Source: Winogradskyella sp.
GTDB lineage: Bacteria; Bacteroidota; Bacteroidia; Flavobacteriales; Flavobacteriaceae
Direction of reading: 5' to 3'
Assembly (NCBI GenBank): GCA_004211785.1
Contig: SHBX01000001.1
Coordinates: 62,001-126,000, forward strand
Length of the DNA stretch: 64,000 bases
The notes below the pieces were generated by a model. That model was given only the letters and a program-made list of their open reading frames with translations. It was not told where the DNA came from and did no database searches. The translations under genes and the position numbers were made by a program. Position 1 is the stretch's first letter; every line of letters starts with the position of its first letter. Shown here in pieces: positions 18,191-28,075 of this stretch.

Positions 18191-18223
18191 AAAAAAACCT
18201 CACTTTTTAAGTGGGGTTTTTTT
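18191..18223 (+). terminator. Terminator of the atp operon
   Basis: AACCTCACTT and AAGTGGGGTT form a stem of about ten pairs (one T-G wobble) flanked by an A-run before and seven T after. It can act in both directions, but only the plus-strand operon needs it. Confidence 0.88.
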
Positions 18224-18380
18224 ATAGATTATTGTTTTATAAGTAGAAAGGCGTATTAACTATCAAAAATTGTTTTTTGGATGTAATGTATTGCATTTAG
18301 TTGCGTCTATTTAAGAATATCATAATCATATTTTCAATATCGAATAAAATTGAAGATATTTGATTTCCAAAAAAAGTAAA

Positions 18381-21300
18381 ATGAAAAAGAAACTTTTAAT
18401 TGGTTCAAGTATTCTACTTGGACTAGCGCTCGCTTTTACATTATTTTTCTCAAATCAGAATTCTAAATCTGATAAACTCACAAACGATGATATTGTAAAA
18501 ATCCACAAAGAAAATCTAAACAAAAGTCCTTTTAAGGAAACCTTAAAGTTGACTAAAAAAGAGCGTAAAGCATTAGGTATTCCACCGGACAGATATTATG
18601 AGGAAGAGTATGAGTTAACTATGAACCCATTACTTGGAAGACCAACACCAGAAAACTTAGAAGGCATCCGTGAAACAATGGAAGCACGTTTTAGACAACG
18701 TGTACCTGGCGATGGTATTGAAAATGATTGGGAATCACGCGGACCAGATAATGTTGGTGGTAGAACAAGAGGATTAATGTTTGATCCAAATGATTCAACT
18801 AATGAAACAGTATTTGCAGGTGGTGTCAGTGGAGGCTTATGGAAAAACACAAATATTTCAAATGCGAACTCTGTATGGGCAAGAGTAGATTTGCCAGATA
18901 ACCTTAATGTTTCAGTAATTATCGCAGATCCTAATAATCCGCAAATATTTTATATCGGAACAGGAGAGTCTTATACCAATGGAGATGTAAGTGGAGATGG
19001 TGTTTGGCAATCAACAGATGGAGGAACAACATGGGCTAGAGTTTTAGGAGGTGTCTCTGGACCAACAGTTTTCGAATCTGCTTCAAATATTACAGTAAAT
19101 ACACCGGCAGGTATTGCTGGAGACTATAATTCAAGAGAATCAACAAATTTTGGAGTACAAACCTCTACTGTAATTACTGCAGATTTTGTATTAGCTAATG
19201 ATACAACATCTGGAATACCTTCAGAAGGCTGTAACTCATTTGGTGCTGATGTAACAGGCAGAATTGCTTTAATAAGAAGAGGGAATTGCCCCTTTGTAGA
19301 TAAAGTAAAAAATGCCCAAGACGCTGGAGCTATTGCAGCTATAGTACTTAATAATGTTGGAGGTGCGCCTATTAATATGGCAGGTACTGACCCTACGATT
19401 ACTATTCCAGCAATTATGATATCAAAAGAAGATGGGGATGCTATTGTAACCGCATTACAAACAGGGACAGTTAATGGTTCTATAAATCCTGCAACGGGAA
19501 CATTTACAGGAACTTTAGTGCCTGGAATACAACAAATAAATGATATAAAAATAAAGGACAACGGAGGGGTTTCTGAAGTGTATGTAGCTGCTGGAGATGC
19601 ATTTTATGGTTCGGCTAACGTAGCCACTTTCCTTGGAGGTACTGAGTTAGGGGTTTTTAAGTCAGTAGATGAAGGTCTAACTTGGACAGAAACAAATATG
19701 CCTCAAACATCAAACGGTAATGATTATGAGCCTAATGATATAGAAATAGGTGCGGATGGAAAAATATGGGTATCTACAATAGATAGTTCAATTTTTGGTG
19801 ATGGTGGTGGAGAAATATTTTCTTCATCTGATGGGCAAAATTTTACTAATGTTTATACTGTTGCAAATGCGGATCGTACGCAGATAGCAGCGTCCTCTCA
19901 GAATGCAGGGATTATATATGTATTAGCTGAAGTGCCTGGTGGCGTAGCAATGGAAGGCACAACAGACGGTTTTGTGTCTGATATTTTTGATTTAGAATTA
20001 CCAAACGATGCTGATAATGATATTGACCCTCAGGACTTTACTAGAGGACAAGCATTTTATGACTTATTGTTAGAAGTTAGTCCTAGTAATGATCAAGTAT
20101 TGTATGCTGGTGGGATAGATTTATTTCAATCTAGCAATGGTGCAGCATTGGGTAATCCAAATTCATGGGTACAAATTTCTAAATGGTCAAACAACCCTGG
20201 TTTAAATACTTTAGACGTTCCTTTAGTTCATGCCGACCAACACGCTATGGCTTTTGCTCCGGGTAACCCGAACACCATAATATATGGAAATGATGGAGGC
20301 GTTTATTACACTTCTCCTCTAGTTATTTTTGATATAGTTCCTAGAAACAATGGTTTTATAACATCACAGTTTTATACTGTTGGTGTTGCGCCTACAGATG
20401 CTTTTGCAGGAGATACAGATCACTTTATAGGTGGATTACAAGACAATGGAACTCAGTTGTTCGATAATGTCGGCCCTGGTATAAATAGTTCTTCAACGGC
20501 TTTTGGTGGTGATGGAGCTGCAAGTTTCTTCGATCAAGATGGTACAGACCAATATTATATTACAAATTTTGTTTTTAACCGTATCGTTAGATTAGTTGAT
20601 TTAGGGACTGGTCAAGTTGTAAATATTAATAATGAAGGAGTAAGTAATGGCTCTTTTATTAATCAACAGGCTTTGGACTCTAATTTAGACATTTTGTATT
20701 CAAACTATTCTTCAGGCTCAAATGCTTTAATCAGAAGATATTCAGGAATAAAAGACCAAAGTACTTTGGTGGCCACTGATATAAGCAATATTATTGAGTT
20801 TACAAATAGGCCAACGGCACTTGAAGTTTCACCTTTTACGACAACGTCTTCAACACTTTTAGTTGGGACAGTTTTAGGAGATATTTTAAAAGTTGAAAAC
20901 GCAGATACAAGCCCAACATGGACAAATATTGAAACAGGTAATGTTATCGTAGGTAGTATCTCTGATGTGCAGTTTGGAGCCAATGAAAATGAAATTTTTG
21001 CAACTGTGCATAACTATGGTGTAGAAAATATATGGTATACCTCAGATGGCGGTGCTTCTTGGTCTTCAAAAGACGGAGACTTACCAGATTTACCAGTAAA
21101 AGCTATTCTTCAGAATCCATTTAACCCAGAAGAAGTCATAATAGGAACTGAATTAGGCATTTGGTTTACATCTGATTTCTCGTCTGCAAGTCCAGATTGG
21201 GAGCCTGCTCAAGGCGGCATGTCTAGTGTACGAGTGACAGATATAGACTTAAGAGATGATAATGCAATTTATGTATCTACATATGGAAGAGGAGTATTTT

Positions 21301-22400
21301 CAGGACAATTTCTTGAAGATCCAAATGCTGATAATGATGGGGATGGCGTTCCTAACACTTCTGATAACTGCCCAAATACAGCAAATGCAGACCAAGCGGA
21401 TACAGATGGTAATGGTATAGGAGATGTCTGTCAAGATACTGATTTAGATGGCGTTTTAGATATTAATGACAACTGTCCAGATACTGCAAATGCAGATCAA
21501 GCAGATGCCGATGGTGATGGTGTTGGCGATGTTTGTCAAGATGCCGATGGTGACGGTATAGCTGATGGAGTTGATAATTGCCCTGATACTCCAAATGCAG
21601 ATCAACAAGATTTAAATAATAATGGCATTGGTGATGTTTGTGATGAGAGTTACGAAGACCCTAACAATATAACTTTAGAGATAACATCAGAGCGCTGTGA
21701 AGGCCAAAATAATGGAGAAGCTCAAGTAACTGTTTTGCAAACATTTGTTAATTATACAGTTACATTAAACGGCTCTGGGACTAACCTTACTCAGACGATT
21801 GCAGGTGCAATTAACACTACTACTTTTACAGATTTAAGTGTTGGCTCATATACGATTTGTGTCAATGTAGATGGTAGAGATTTTGAACAATGTTTCGAAA
21901 TTAATATTGATGCAGCTCCAGCTTTAGGAGGAGTGTTTAGTGTTGCAAATAATGGTGGTGATATACCATTAGAATCAACTTCAGTAACTATAGATACTGG
22001 TACAGCACCTTACACAGTAGTATTTAATGATGATGTTATAATGGTAACTAGCCAAACGTCTTTTAATGTTAATACCTCTGGCGGAGGACTTTTAGAAGTC
22101 ACTTCTGCTGTAGCTTGCGAAGGCAAACTAAGTAGAGTTATAGAAGACCCAACACCATTAAAGCTAAGTTATGGGCCTAATCCTGTGGTTAATGACTTAA
22201 GAATAATCATTCCAAACGCATCAGAAAGTGGTGTAGGTGTACAAGTATACGATGTGCACGGAAAACTTATTGTAAATCAGAATTTATCTATCCAAAGCGG
22301 GACTTATATCAATGTACCTTTTGGCACTCTTACTCAAGGCATTTACTTCGTAAGACTTAATTTAGAAAAAGCTGAAATGATTAAAATCATTAAAAAATAA
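18381..22400 (+). CDS. Giant T9SS-exported beta-propeller protein with PA and thrombospondin-3 modules
   Basis: The ATG at 18381 gives a hydrophobic N-terminal segment (LLIGSSILLGLALAFTLFF); the ORF-track start is an upstream TTG. In order: a conserved pro-region (NKSPFKETLKLTKKERK; RGPDNVGGRTRG near residue 118); a BNR/sortilin-like propeller with repeated DGGTTW-type turns; a PA domain inserted near residues 230-380 (RRGNCPFVDKVKNAQDAGA); thrombospondin type-3 repeats near 980-1090 (DNDGDGVPN, DNCPDTANADQ); Ig-like stretches; and a type A T9SS sorting domain from about 1259 (YGPNPVVND ... GIYFVRLN ... KIIKK). It is a likely cell-surface or secreted protein; no protease triad is visible. It is a paralogue of the 48502 gene and is followed 4 bases later by a lipoprotein gene. 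Confidence 0.88.
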   Translation: MKKKLLIGSSILLGLALAFTLFFSNQNSKSDKLTNDDIVKIHKENLNKSPFKETLKLTKKERKALGIPPDRYYEEEYELTMNPLLGRPTPENLEGIRETMEARFRQRVPGDGIENDWESRGPDNVGGRTRGLMFDPNDSTNETVFAGGVSGGLWKNTNISNANSVWARVDLPDNLNVSVIIADPNNPQIFYIGTGESYTNGDVSGDGVWQSTDGGTTWARVLGGVSGPTVFESASNITVNTPAGIAGDYNSRESTNFGVQTSTVITADFVLANDTTSGIPSEGCNSFGADVTGRIALIRRGNCPFVDKVKNAQDAGAIAAIVLNNVGGAPINMAGTDPTITIPAIMISKEDGDAIVTALQTGTVNGSINPATGTFTGTLVPGIQQINDIKIKDNGGVSEVYVAAGDAFYGSANVATFLGGTELGVFKSVDEGLTWTETNMPQTSNGNDYEPNDIEIGADGKIWVSTIDSSIFGDGGGEIFSSSDGQNFTNVYTVANADRTQIAASSQNAGIIYVLAEVPGGVAMEGTTDGFVSDIFDLELPNDADNDIDPQDFTRGQAFYDLLLEVSPSNDQVLYAGGIDLFQSSNGAALGNPNSWVQISKWSNNPGLNTLDVPLVHADQHAMAFAPGNPNTIIYGNDGGVYYTSPLVIFDIVPRNNGFITSQFYTVGVAPTDAFAGDTDHFIGGLQDNGTQLFDNVGPGINSSSTAFGGDGAASFFDQDGTDQYYITNFVFNRIVRLVDLGTGQVVNINNEGVSNGSFINQQALDSNLDILYSNYSSGSNALIRRYSGIKDQSTLVATDISNIIEFTNRPTALEVSPFTTTSSTLLVGTVLGDILKVENADTSPTWTNIETGNVIVGSISDVQFGANENEIFATVHNYGVENIWYTSDGGASWSSKDGDLPDLPVKAILQNPFNPEEVIIGTELGIWFTSDFSSASPDWEPAQGGMSSVRVTDIDLRDDNAIYVSTYGRGVFSGQFLEDPNADNDGDGVPNTSDNCPNTANADQADTDGNGIGDVCQDTDLDGVLDINDNCPDTANADQADADGDGVGDVCQDADGDGIADGVDNCPDTPNADQQDLNNNGIGDVCDESYEDPNNITLEITSERCEGQNNGEAQVTVLQTFVNYTVTLNGSGTNLTQTIAGAINTTTFTDLSVGSYTICVNVDGRDFEQCFEINIDAAPALGGVFSVANNGGDIPLESTSVTIDTGTAPYTVVFNDDVIMVTSQTSFNVNTSGGGLLEVTSAVACEGKLSRVIEDPTPLKLSYGPNPVVNDLRIIIPNASESGVGVQVYDVHGKLIVNQNLSIQSGTYINVPFGTLTQGIYFVRLNLEKAEMIKIIKK

Positions 22401-22404
22401 AATC

Positions 22405-23097
22405 ATGAAAAAAGAAATAAAATTAATAACAGCAATATTTTCAGTACTACTATTAGTCTCGTGTGGAGGTAGTGATGATGGGCCACCACCAAATACTGCG
22501 CCAACACAAGTATCACAAGTTGTATTCCCAACTGCAAATTTATTATGTACAGACAATACAATAATATTTCAATGGAATGCTTCCACCGATGCAGATAGCG
22601 ACCCAATTAGATACAGAATTATAATCGCCACAGATAGAGATTTAAATAATGTTGTTGAAAATAGGATAGTTACAACAAATAGTGTGACAATATCGCTACA
22701 GCAAGGTGTTGCTTACTATTGGAGTGTTACGGCAATTGATGATTCTGGAAATGAAGCAGAGCCATCTACAACATTAGCATTTTTCACTTCTGGACCTGGT
22801 ATTTCTAATTATGCACCTTTTACAGCTGCATTAAATGCACCAGCCGATGAAAGTAGTGTTCCTGCAGGAACAGTAAATTTAAGTTGGACTGGAGGAGATA
22901 CGGATACAGGAGACACATTAGTTTTTGATGTGTATTTTGGTTTAGCGATGGATCCACCATTGATTGAATCAGGATTATCAACTGAAAATACAAACGTGAC
23001 TACAACCTCTGGAAACACGTATTACTGGAGGATAGATACTATTGATGATTCTGGTGTTAAAACCATTGGACAAATATGGTCTTTTGACACCAACTAA
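22405..23097 (+). CDS. Lipoprotein with two fibronectin-III-like domains
   Basis: A lipobox (LLLVSC, Cys20) is followed by GGSDDGPPPN and then two beta domains of about 95 residues. Each carries the FN3-like pattern of a WNAS/SWTGG strand, a YRIIIATD/FDVYFG strand and a YYWSV/YYWRIDTIDDSG strand, ending in FFTSG or WSFDTN. It starts 4 bases after the giant T9SS gene and is surely co-transcribed. It may anchor or bind the exported neighbour at the outer membrane; that is inference from the operon. Confidence 0.78.
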   Translation: MKKEIKLITAIFSVLLLVSCGGSDDGPPPNTAPTQVSQVVFPTANLLCTDNTIIFQWNASTDADSDPIRYRIIIATDRDLNNVVENRIVTTNSVTISLQQGVAYYWSVTAIDDSGNEAEPSTTLAFFTSGPGISNYAPFTAALNAPADESSVPAGTVNLSWTGGDTDTGDTLVFDVYFGLAMDPPLIESGLSTENTNVTTTSGNTYYWRIDTIDDSGVKTIGQIWSFDTN

Positions 23098-23149
23098 AAT
23101 ATATGGCATAGCTATTGAAACAGTGTAGTTATCACATAAAATATTGATT

Positions 23150-23641
23150 ATGAAATTGATACGCAAAACATTTAGATTTTTATCTCTAGCCATTATATCC
23201 GTTAGCTTTGCTCAATGCGCAAGTACTATGAAATTAGAAAAAAAAGCACCTACCACTTTTGGAGAAGCATACTGTAAAAGTTGGGTAGCTGGTGTTAAAG
23301 GAGGAGGCTCAGGAACAAATATTTTTATTGAGACAAAATCAGATGATTTGGTTTTAGATAGTGTATACTTTAGAGGAAAAACATCAAAATTGATTACTAA
23401 ACCGGCTAACAAACAATTGTTTATTGGGAGGTTTTTATCAACGTCAAATACTGAAAAATTCAATTTTGAAGAAAACACAAAAGATAAAAGTGTAAGTGAG
23501 AGTTTTCCATTTGAATTAGAAAATAACGAATGTGTTATAAGTTATATAAAGGATGGTAAAACGAGATATTACAAATTAGGTAATATTATAGAACGACAAA
23601 CGGATGCTTTACCAATGTCTACGCCGCCAAATAAAAATTAA
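23150..23641 (+). CDS. Lipoprotein of unknown family
   Basis: The ATG at 23150 (MKLIRKTF) is chosen over the ORF-track TTG six bases upstream. A signal peptide ends in SFAQC, so the protein is lipidated at Cys22. The mature 141 residues include TTFGEAYCKSWVAGVKGGGSGTNIFI and several beta strands, and I do not recognise a domain. It is separated from the FN3 lipoprotein by 52 bases and closed by a strong terminator at 23661. It may be transcribed with the giant T9SS gene. Confidence 0.7.
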   Translation: MKLIRKTFRFLSLAIISVSFAQCASTMKLEKKAPTTFGEAYCKSWVAGVKGGGSGTNIFIETKSDDLVLDSVYFRGKTSKLITKPANKQLFIGRFLSTSNTEKFNFEENTKDKSVSESFPFELENNECVISYIKDGKTRYYKLGNIIERQTDALPMSTPPNKN

Positions 23642-23660
23642 CTATAAAAATATATAATCA

Positions 23661-23689
23661 AAACCTCACAATAACAGTGAGGTTTTTTT
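23661..23689 (+). terminator. Intrinsic terminator closing the 18381-23641 gene group
   Basis: AAACCTCAC pairs perfectly with GTGAGGTTT (9 bp, seven-base loop) and continues into TTTT. Confidence 0.88.
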
Positions 23690-23726
23690 GTTTTAAAACA
23701 GTATTTTAGAGCATTAATTATAGGAT

Positions 23727-25154
23727 TTGAGCGTACTTCAAAAGTTTTTTAAAGACACAATTATTTATGGACTGGCTATTGTTTTGCCACGCCTAATTAA
23801 TTTCTTGCTAGTTCGCTTGCATACAGATGTCTTACCAAACGAAGGCTATTCAGAAAACACAGAATTCTATATTGTAGCGGCTTTTTTTAATGTGGTTTTA
23901 ACTTATGGTTTAGAGACATCTTTTTTCAGGTTTTTCAGTAAACAAAAAGAAAAGGAGAAAGTATTGTCTACATCATTAATTTCTATTTTATCGACGACGT
24001 TTGTTTTCGGAATAATATTGTTTGTATTTAGAGAAGTCATTTCTCAAACATTAAGAATCAATACAGATTTTTATAATCTTCTAGTTTCAATAACCTTAAT
24101 TGATACATTGGTTGTTATTCCATTTGCATATTTGCGCGTTACAGGAAGGCCAATAAAATTCGCACTGTTAAAGCTTATTAACGTTTTAATTATTGTAGTG
24201 CTTAATGTGCTATTACTTTCAGTCACTTACGGTTCAGAAATGTTAAGAAGCCTATTTAATGTTAGCAACCCTGTTGAGTATATTTTTATTGCCAATCTTA
24301 TTGCTAGTGGTTTTATTTTAATTATGGTATTGCCTTATATGTTTAAGGCAAAATTCATTTTTGATAAGTCTATTTTTAAACAATTAATTAATTACGGATT
24401 ACCAATAATGGTCGCTGGTTTGGCATTTGTCATAAACGAGAATTTAGACAAATGGCTATTGCCATCTTATGAAGGCGAATACATTAACGGAGCGTATAGT
24501 GCATGTTATAAGTTAGCTGTATTTATGACGCTTTTTATTCAGGCATTTCGTATGGGAGCAGAACCTTTTTTCTTTAACCATTCGGAAAAAGGCAATGCTA
24601 AAGAAACGTATGCTACTATTTTAAAGTATTTCACAATAGTAGGTACATTGGGACTAATCATTATCACTGTATATATTGATGTATTAAGACCACTTTTTAT
24701 TAAAAAAGAGAGTTATTTATTAGCCTTAGATATTGTGCCAATTGTCTTACTAGCCAACCTATGTTTAGGGATTTATCACAATCTTTCCATATGGTATAAA
24801 CTAACCGACAAAACACGTTATGGGATGTACATCTCCATAATTGGCGCAGCAATTACTATTGGGTTTAATGTTGTGTTTATCCCAAAGCTAGGTTTTATGG
24901 CATGTGCTTATGCAACGCTTTTAGCCTATGGGTTAATGATGCTTATGTCTTTAGGTTTAGGTCGAAAGCATTATCCAGTACCTTATGATTTTAAGAGAAT
25001 AGCCATCTATTTACTAGGCGGAACTTTGATTTCATTTTTAAGTTATTACCAATTTGACAAAGATATCTTAATAGGAACCGTATTTTTGTCTGTCTTTGTT
25101 TTAGTGGTCATTTTACTTGAAAAAAAGGACTTAAAACGAATTTTGAAAAAGTAA
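23727..25154 (+). CDS. Polysaccharide flippase (MOP/Wzx-like), TTG start
   Basis: This 475-residue integral membrane protein has about 12-14 hydrophobic segments, and its N-terminus ([23 protein letters not shown]) is typical of the oligosaccharide-flippase branch of the MOP superfamily, which moves lipid-linked glycans across the inner membrane. The start appears to be a TTG at 23727, with TAGGA just before it; the next ATG lies well inside the protein. It begins a same-strand group with dut (2-base gap), a sugar nucleotidyltransferase and three envelope proteins. Substrate unknown. Confidence 0.85.
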   Translation: MSVLQKFFKDTIIYGLAIVLPRLINFLLVRLHTDVLPNEGYSENTEFYIVAAFFNVVLTYGLETSFFRFFSKQKEKEKVLSTSLISILSTTFVFGIILFVFREVISQTLRINTDFYNLLVSITLIDTLVVIPFAYLRVTGRPIKFALLKLINVLIIVVLNVLLLSVTYGSEMLRSLFNVSNPVEYIFIANLIASGFILIMVLPYMFKAKFIFDKSIFKQLINYGLPIMVAGLAFVINENLDKWLLPSYEGEYINGAYSACYKLAVFMTLFIQAFRMGAEPFFFNHSEKGNAKETYATILKYFTIVGTLGLIIITVYIDVLRPLFIKKESYLLALDIVPIVLLANLCLGIYHNLSIWYKLTDKTRYGMYISIIGAAITIGFNVVFIPKLGFMACAYATLLAYGLMMLMSLGLGRKHYPVPYDFKRIAIYLLGGTLISFLSYYQFDKDILIGTVFLSVFVLVVILLEKKDLKRILKK

Positions 25155-25156
25155 AT

Positions 25157-25591
25157 ATGAACATAAAAATAATAAACAAATCCAATCACGATTTACCACA
25201 TTACGAAACCATAGCATCAGCAGGTATGGATTTACGTGCAAATATCAATGAGTCAATAACTCTAAAACCTTTAGAACGTACAATTGTAAAAACAGGTTTA
25301 TTTATTGAGTTGCCAATTGGTACTGAAGCACAAGTAAGACCACGTAGTGGTTTAGCAGCTAAAAAAGGCATTACAGTTCTTAATGCTCCAGGAACAGTAG
25401 ATGCAGATTACAGAGGCGAAATCGGTGTAATTTTAGTCAATCTTTCTAACGAAGATTTCGTTATTGAAAATGGCGAGCGCATTGCACAATTAGTTATCGC
25501 AAAACATGAACGTGCAGATTGGGAAGAAGTAGAAATGCTTTCTGAAACTTCTCGTGGTCAAGGTGGTTTTGGTAGCACAGGAGTGAAGTGA
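25157..25591 (+). CDS. dut: dUTP diphosphatase
   Basis: Dut hydrolyses dUTP to dUMP and pyrophosphate, keeping uracil out of DNA and supplying thymidylate synthesis. All five family motifs are visible: [43 protein letters not shown] and the C-terminal [10 protein letters not shown] that closes over the active site. At 144 residues it is a standard trimeric enzyme. It follows the flippase by 2 bases. Confidence 0.97.
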   Translation: MNIKIINKSNHDLPHYETIASAGMDLRANINESITLKPLERTIVKTGLFIELPIGTEAQVRPRSGLAAKKGITVLNAPGTVDADYRGEIGVILVNLSNEDFVIENGERIAQLVIAKHERADWEEVEMLSETSRGQGGFGSTGVK

Positions 25592-25670
25592 TTTTAGAAT
25601 TACAATTGACGATTTTTGAATGCTTTCGAACAAATTAATAGCTAAACAACAAACAAATCAACTAAGAAAA

Positions 25671-26690
25671 ATGAAAATAATAGTCCCAATGGCTGGTCGA
25701 GGTTCGCGTCTTAGACCACATAGTTTAACCGTTCCAAAACCATTAATTCCAGTGGCAGGTCAACCGATTGTTCATCGATTGGTAAAAGACATTGCAAAAG
25801 TTTTAAAGCAACCTATAGAGGAAATTGCATTTGTACTTGGAGACCCAGCTTTTTTTGGAGAAGATGTTGTATCGAGTTTAAAACAATTAGCAGAAGGTTT
25901 GGGCGCAAAAGCATCAATTTATAGACAAGACCAACCTTTAGGCACAGGACATGCTATAATGAGTGCTGAGCCATCTTTATCTGGCCCAGCCGTAATTGCA
26001 TATGCAGATACTTTAATTCGTGCAGAGTTTGATTTAGACCCAGAAGCAGATAGTGTTATTTGGACAAAACGTGTTGCAAATCCTGAAGCTTATGGTGTTG
26101 TAAAGTTGAATAAGAATCAAGAAATCGTAGAACTTGTCGAAAAACCAGAAACCTTTGTGAGTGACCAAGCGGTTATAGGTATTTATTACTTTAAAGATGT
26201 CGCCGTTTTAAAATCTAAGCTTCAAGAAGTATTAGATGAAAACGTAATGAATGGTGGCGAGTATCAAATCAATGATGGTATTAAGCGTATGATGGCTGAT
26301 GGGAGAATCTTTAAAACAGGAACTGTAGACGAATGGATGGACTGCGGAAACAAAGCAGTAACCCTTGAGACTAATACCAAAATGTTAGGCTTTTTAAAGT
26401 CTGATGGCGAAGAAAAGTTAGTTGATGAGTCTGTAGTTTTAGAAAATTCAACAATCATTGAACCATGTTTTATTGGTAAAAATGTAGTGCTTAAAAACAG
26501 TACAATAGGACCAAATGTTTCAATCGGAAATGCTACAACTATCGAAAATTCAGTCGTTAAAAATAGCTTAATTCAGACACAAACAAACATTAAAAATGCT
26601 ACTTTAGACGAGGCTATGATCGGTAATCACGTTAAATATAATGGTGAGTTTACTAAAATTAGTATCGGTGATTATACCCAAATGGAATAA
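25671..26690 (+). CDS. Sugar-phosphate nucleotidyltransferase
   Basis: The enzyme activates a sugar-1-phosphate with an NTP. The ATG at 25671 starts directly at MKIIVPMAGRGSRLRPHS, the nucleotide-binding loop; the ORF-track start adds 17 unconserved residues. VPKPLIPVAGQPIV carries the family Lys, and a left-handed beta-helix-like tail follows (hexad-type ENSTIIEPCFIGKNVVLKNSTIGPNVSIG is split across about residues 255-320). The overall shape fits glucose-1-phosphate thymidylyl- or mannose-1-phosphate guanylyltransferases; the sugar cannot be decided. It fits with the flippase in glycan synthesis. Confidence 0.85.
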   Translation: MKIIVPMAGRGSRLRPHSLTVPKPLIPVAGQPIVHRLVKDIAKVLKQPIEEIAFVLGDPAFFGEDVVSSLKQLAEGLGAKASIYRQDQPLGTGHAIMSAEPSLSGPAVIAYADTLIRAEFDLDPEADSVIWTKRVANPEAYGVVKLNKNQEIVELVEKPETFVSDQAVIGIYYFKDVAVLKSKLQEVLDENVMNGGEYQINDGIKRMMADGRIFKTGTVDEWMDCGNKAVTLETNTKMLGFLKSDGEEKLVDESVVLENSTIIEPCFIGKNVVLKNSTIGPNVSIGNATTIENSVVKNSLIQTQTNIKNATLDEAMIGNHVKYNGEFTKISIGDYTQME

Positions 26691-26710
26691 AATTTGAATA
26701 GCTTCTTATC

Positions 26711-28072
26711 GTGAAACCTAACTTAAACATTATAAAACTTTTTACTGTACTACTTTTAGTGCCAATGTTTGCATTGGGCCAAGTAGATTTTAATAAAAAG
26801 CCAGATGATGATTTAGGAAATGTAAAAGACGAATATCAAGAACATTTTTTTGAAGCACTAAAACAAAAAGGCATAGAAAATTACGAACGCGCTGTTGGGG
26901 CACTTCAAAAATGTTTGGATATAGACAATTCAAAGCCTGTTATTTATTTCGAACTAGGAAAAAATTATAATCAACTTAAAAACTTTGGTGCAGCAGAAGA
27001 AGCTTTAAAAAAAGCCATCTCCATGCAACCTGATAATGAGTGGTTTTTAGATGAGCTTTATGATGTTTATTACAGACAAGATGATGTCGATAATGCTATT
27101 AAAACAGTTAAGCAATTGGTAAAGTATCATCCGGATTACAAGATGGACTTAGCCACGCTTTACATCAAAAAAGAAAAGTATAATACTGCTTTACGTGTTT
27201 TAGATGAGTTAGATCAAGAACTCGGGACTAATGAGTTACGTGACCAAATGCGTAATAGCATTTACAACAAAACGGGAGATGCAAAGGATAGGATAGATAA
27301 TCTAAAAACTCGCATTTCTGCGAACCCAAATAATGAGAACAACCATTTGCAGCTCATTTACAGGTATAGCCAAACAGGAAAAACAAAAAAAGCCTTTGAA
27401 GCTGCAAAAGAATTATTGAAAATAAAACCAGATTCTAAGCTAGTACACTTGGCGCTGTACAAGTTTTATTTAGATGAAGAAGAAGTAGATAAAGCTGTGG
27501 CATCAATGAAACTGGTTTTAAATACGCCAGAAATTGATGGTCAAGTAAAATCTAAAGTGCTTCAAGATTTTGTGAAGTTTGTCGAGAAAAATCCGCAATA
27601 TCAAAAAGACCTTATCGAGGCAACAGATAATGTAGAAACTGAAAAGAATTCAGAATCTCTTTCAAATTTAGGGGCGTATTACTCCAAAGCAGGAGATAAG
27701 CAAAAGGCACTTAAAAACTATAAAGAGGCGTTGAGCAAAAACCCTAGTGATTTTAAATTGTTACGAGATGTTATTTTGCTTCAAATTGAATTAAAGAATT
27801 ATACCGAAGCATTAACCGAGACCAACAATGCTTTAGAGTTATATCCTGCACAACCAATTTTGTATTTATTAAATGGGGTTTCTAATATCAATTTAAGCCA
27901 ACCCCAAAAAGCTATCGAAAATCTTGAGACGGGTCTAGATTTTCTTGTAGAAAATCCGCAGATGGAACGAGATTTTTACCTTCAATTAAGTCAAGCATAC
28001 AAGTCAATTAATAATAATGCTAAGTCTAGAGCGTTTGCTAAAAAGGCAGAAGCTATAAAAGTTCAGCAATAA
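26711..28072 (+). CDS. Periplasmic TPR protein, GTG start
   Basis: A GTG at 26711 gives a signal peptide (IIKLFTVLLLVPMFALG) and a mature protein starting QVDFNKKP. About nine to ten TPR units follow, with typical phrases such as PVIYFELGKNYNQLKNFGAAEEALKKA and LSNLGAYYSKAGDKQKALKNYKEAL split over the length. It is likely a scaffold for protein contacts in the periplasm. The DUF4292 gene starts 3 bases after its stop, which points to translational coupling. The partner is unknown. Confidence 0.82.
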   Translation: MKPNLNIIKLFTVLLLVPMFALGQVDFNKKPDDDLGNVKDEYQEHFFEALKQKGIENYERAVGALQKCLDIDNSKPVIYFELGKNYNQLKNFGAAEEALKKAISMQPDNEWFLDELYDVYYRQDDVDNAIKTVKQLVKYHPDYKMDLATLYIKKEKYNTALRVLDELDQELGTNELRDQMRNSIYNKTGDAKDRIDNLKTRISANPNNENNHLQLIYRYSQTGKTKKAFEAAKELLKIKPDSKLVHLALYKFYLDEEEVDKAVASMKLVLNTPEIDGQVKSKVLQDFVKFVEKNPQYQKDLIEATDNVETEKNSESLSNLGAYYSKAGDKQKALKNYKEALSKNPSDFKLLRDVILLQIELKNYTEALTETNNALELYPAQPILYLLNGVSNINLSQPQKAIENLETGLDFLVENPQMERDFYLQLSQAYKSINNNAKSRAFAKKAEAIKVQQ

Positions 28073-28075
28073 ATT

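Noticed and set aside
19124-19561. 145-residue minus-strand ORF opposite the PA domain
   Set aside because: Reverse reading of a well-supported domain; no promoter or family signal.
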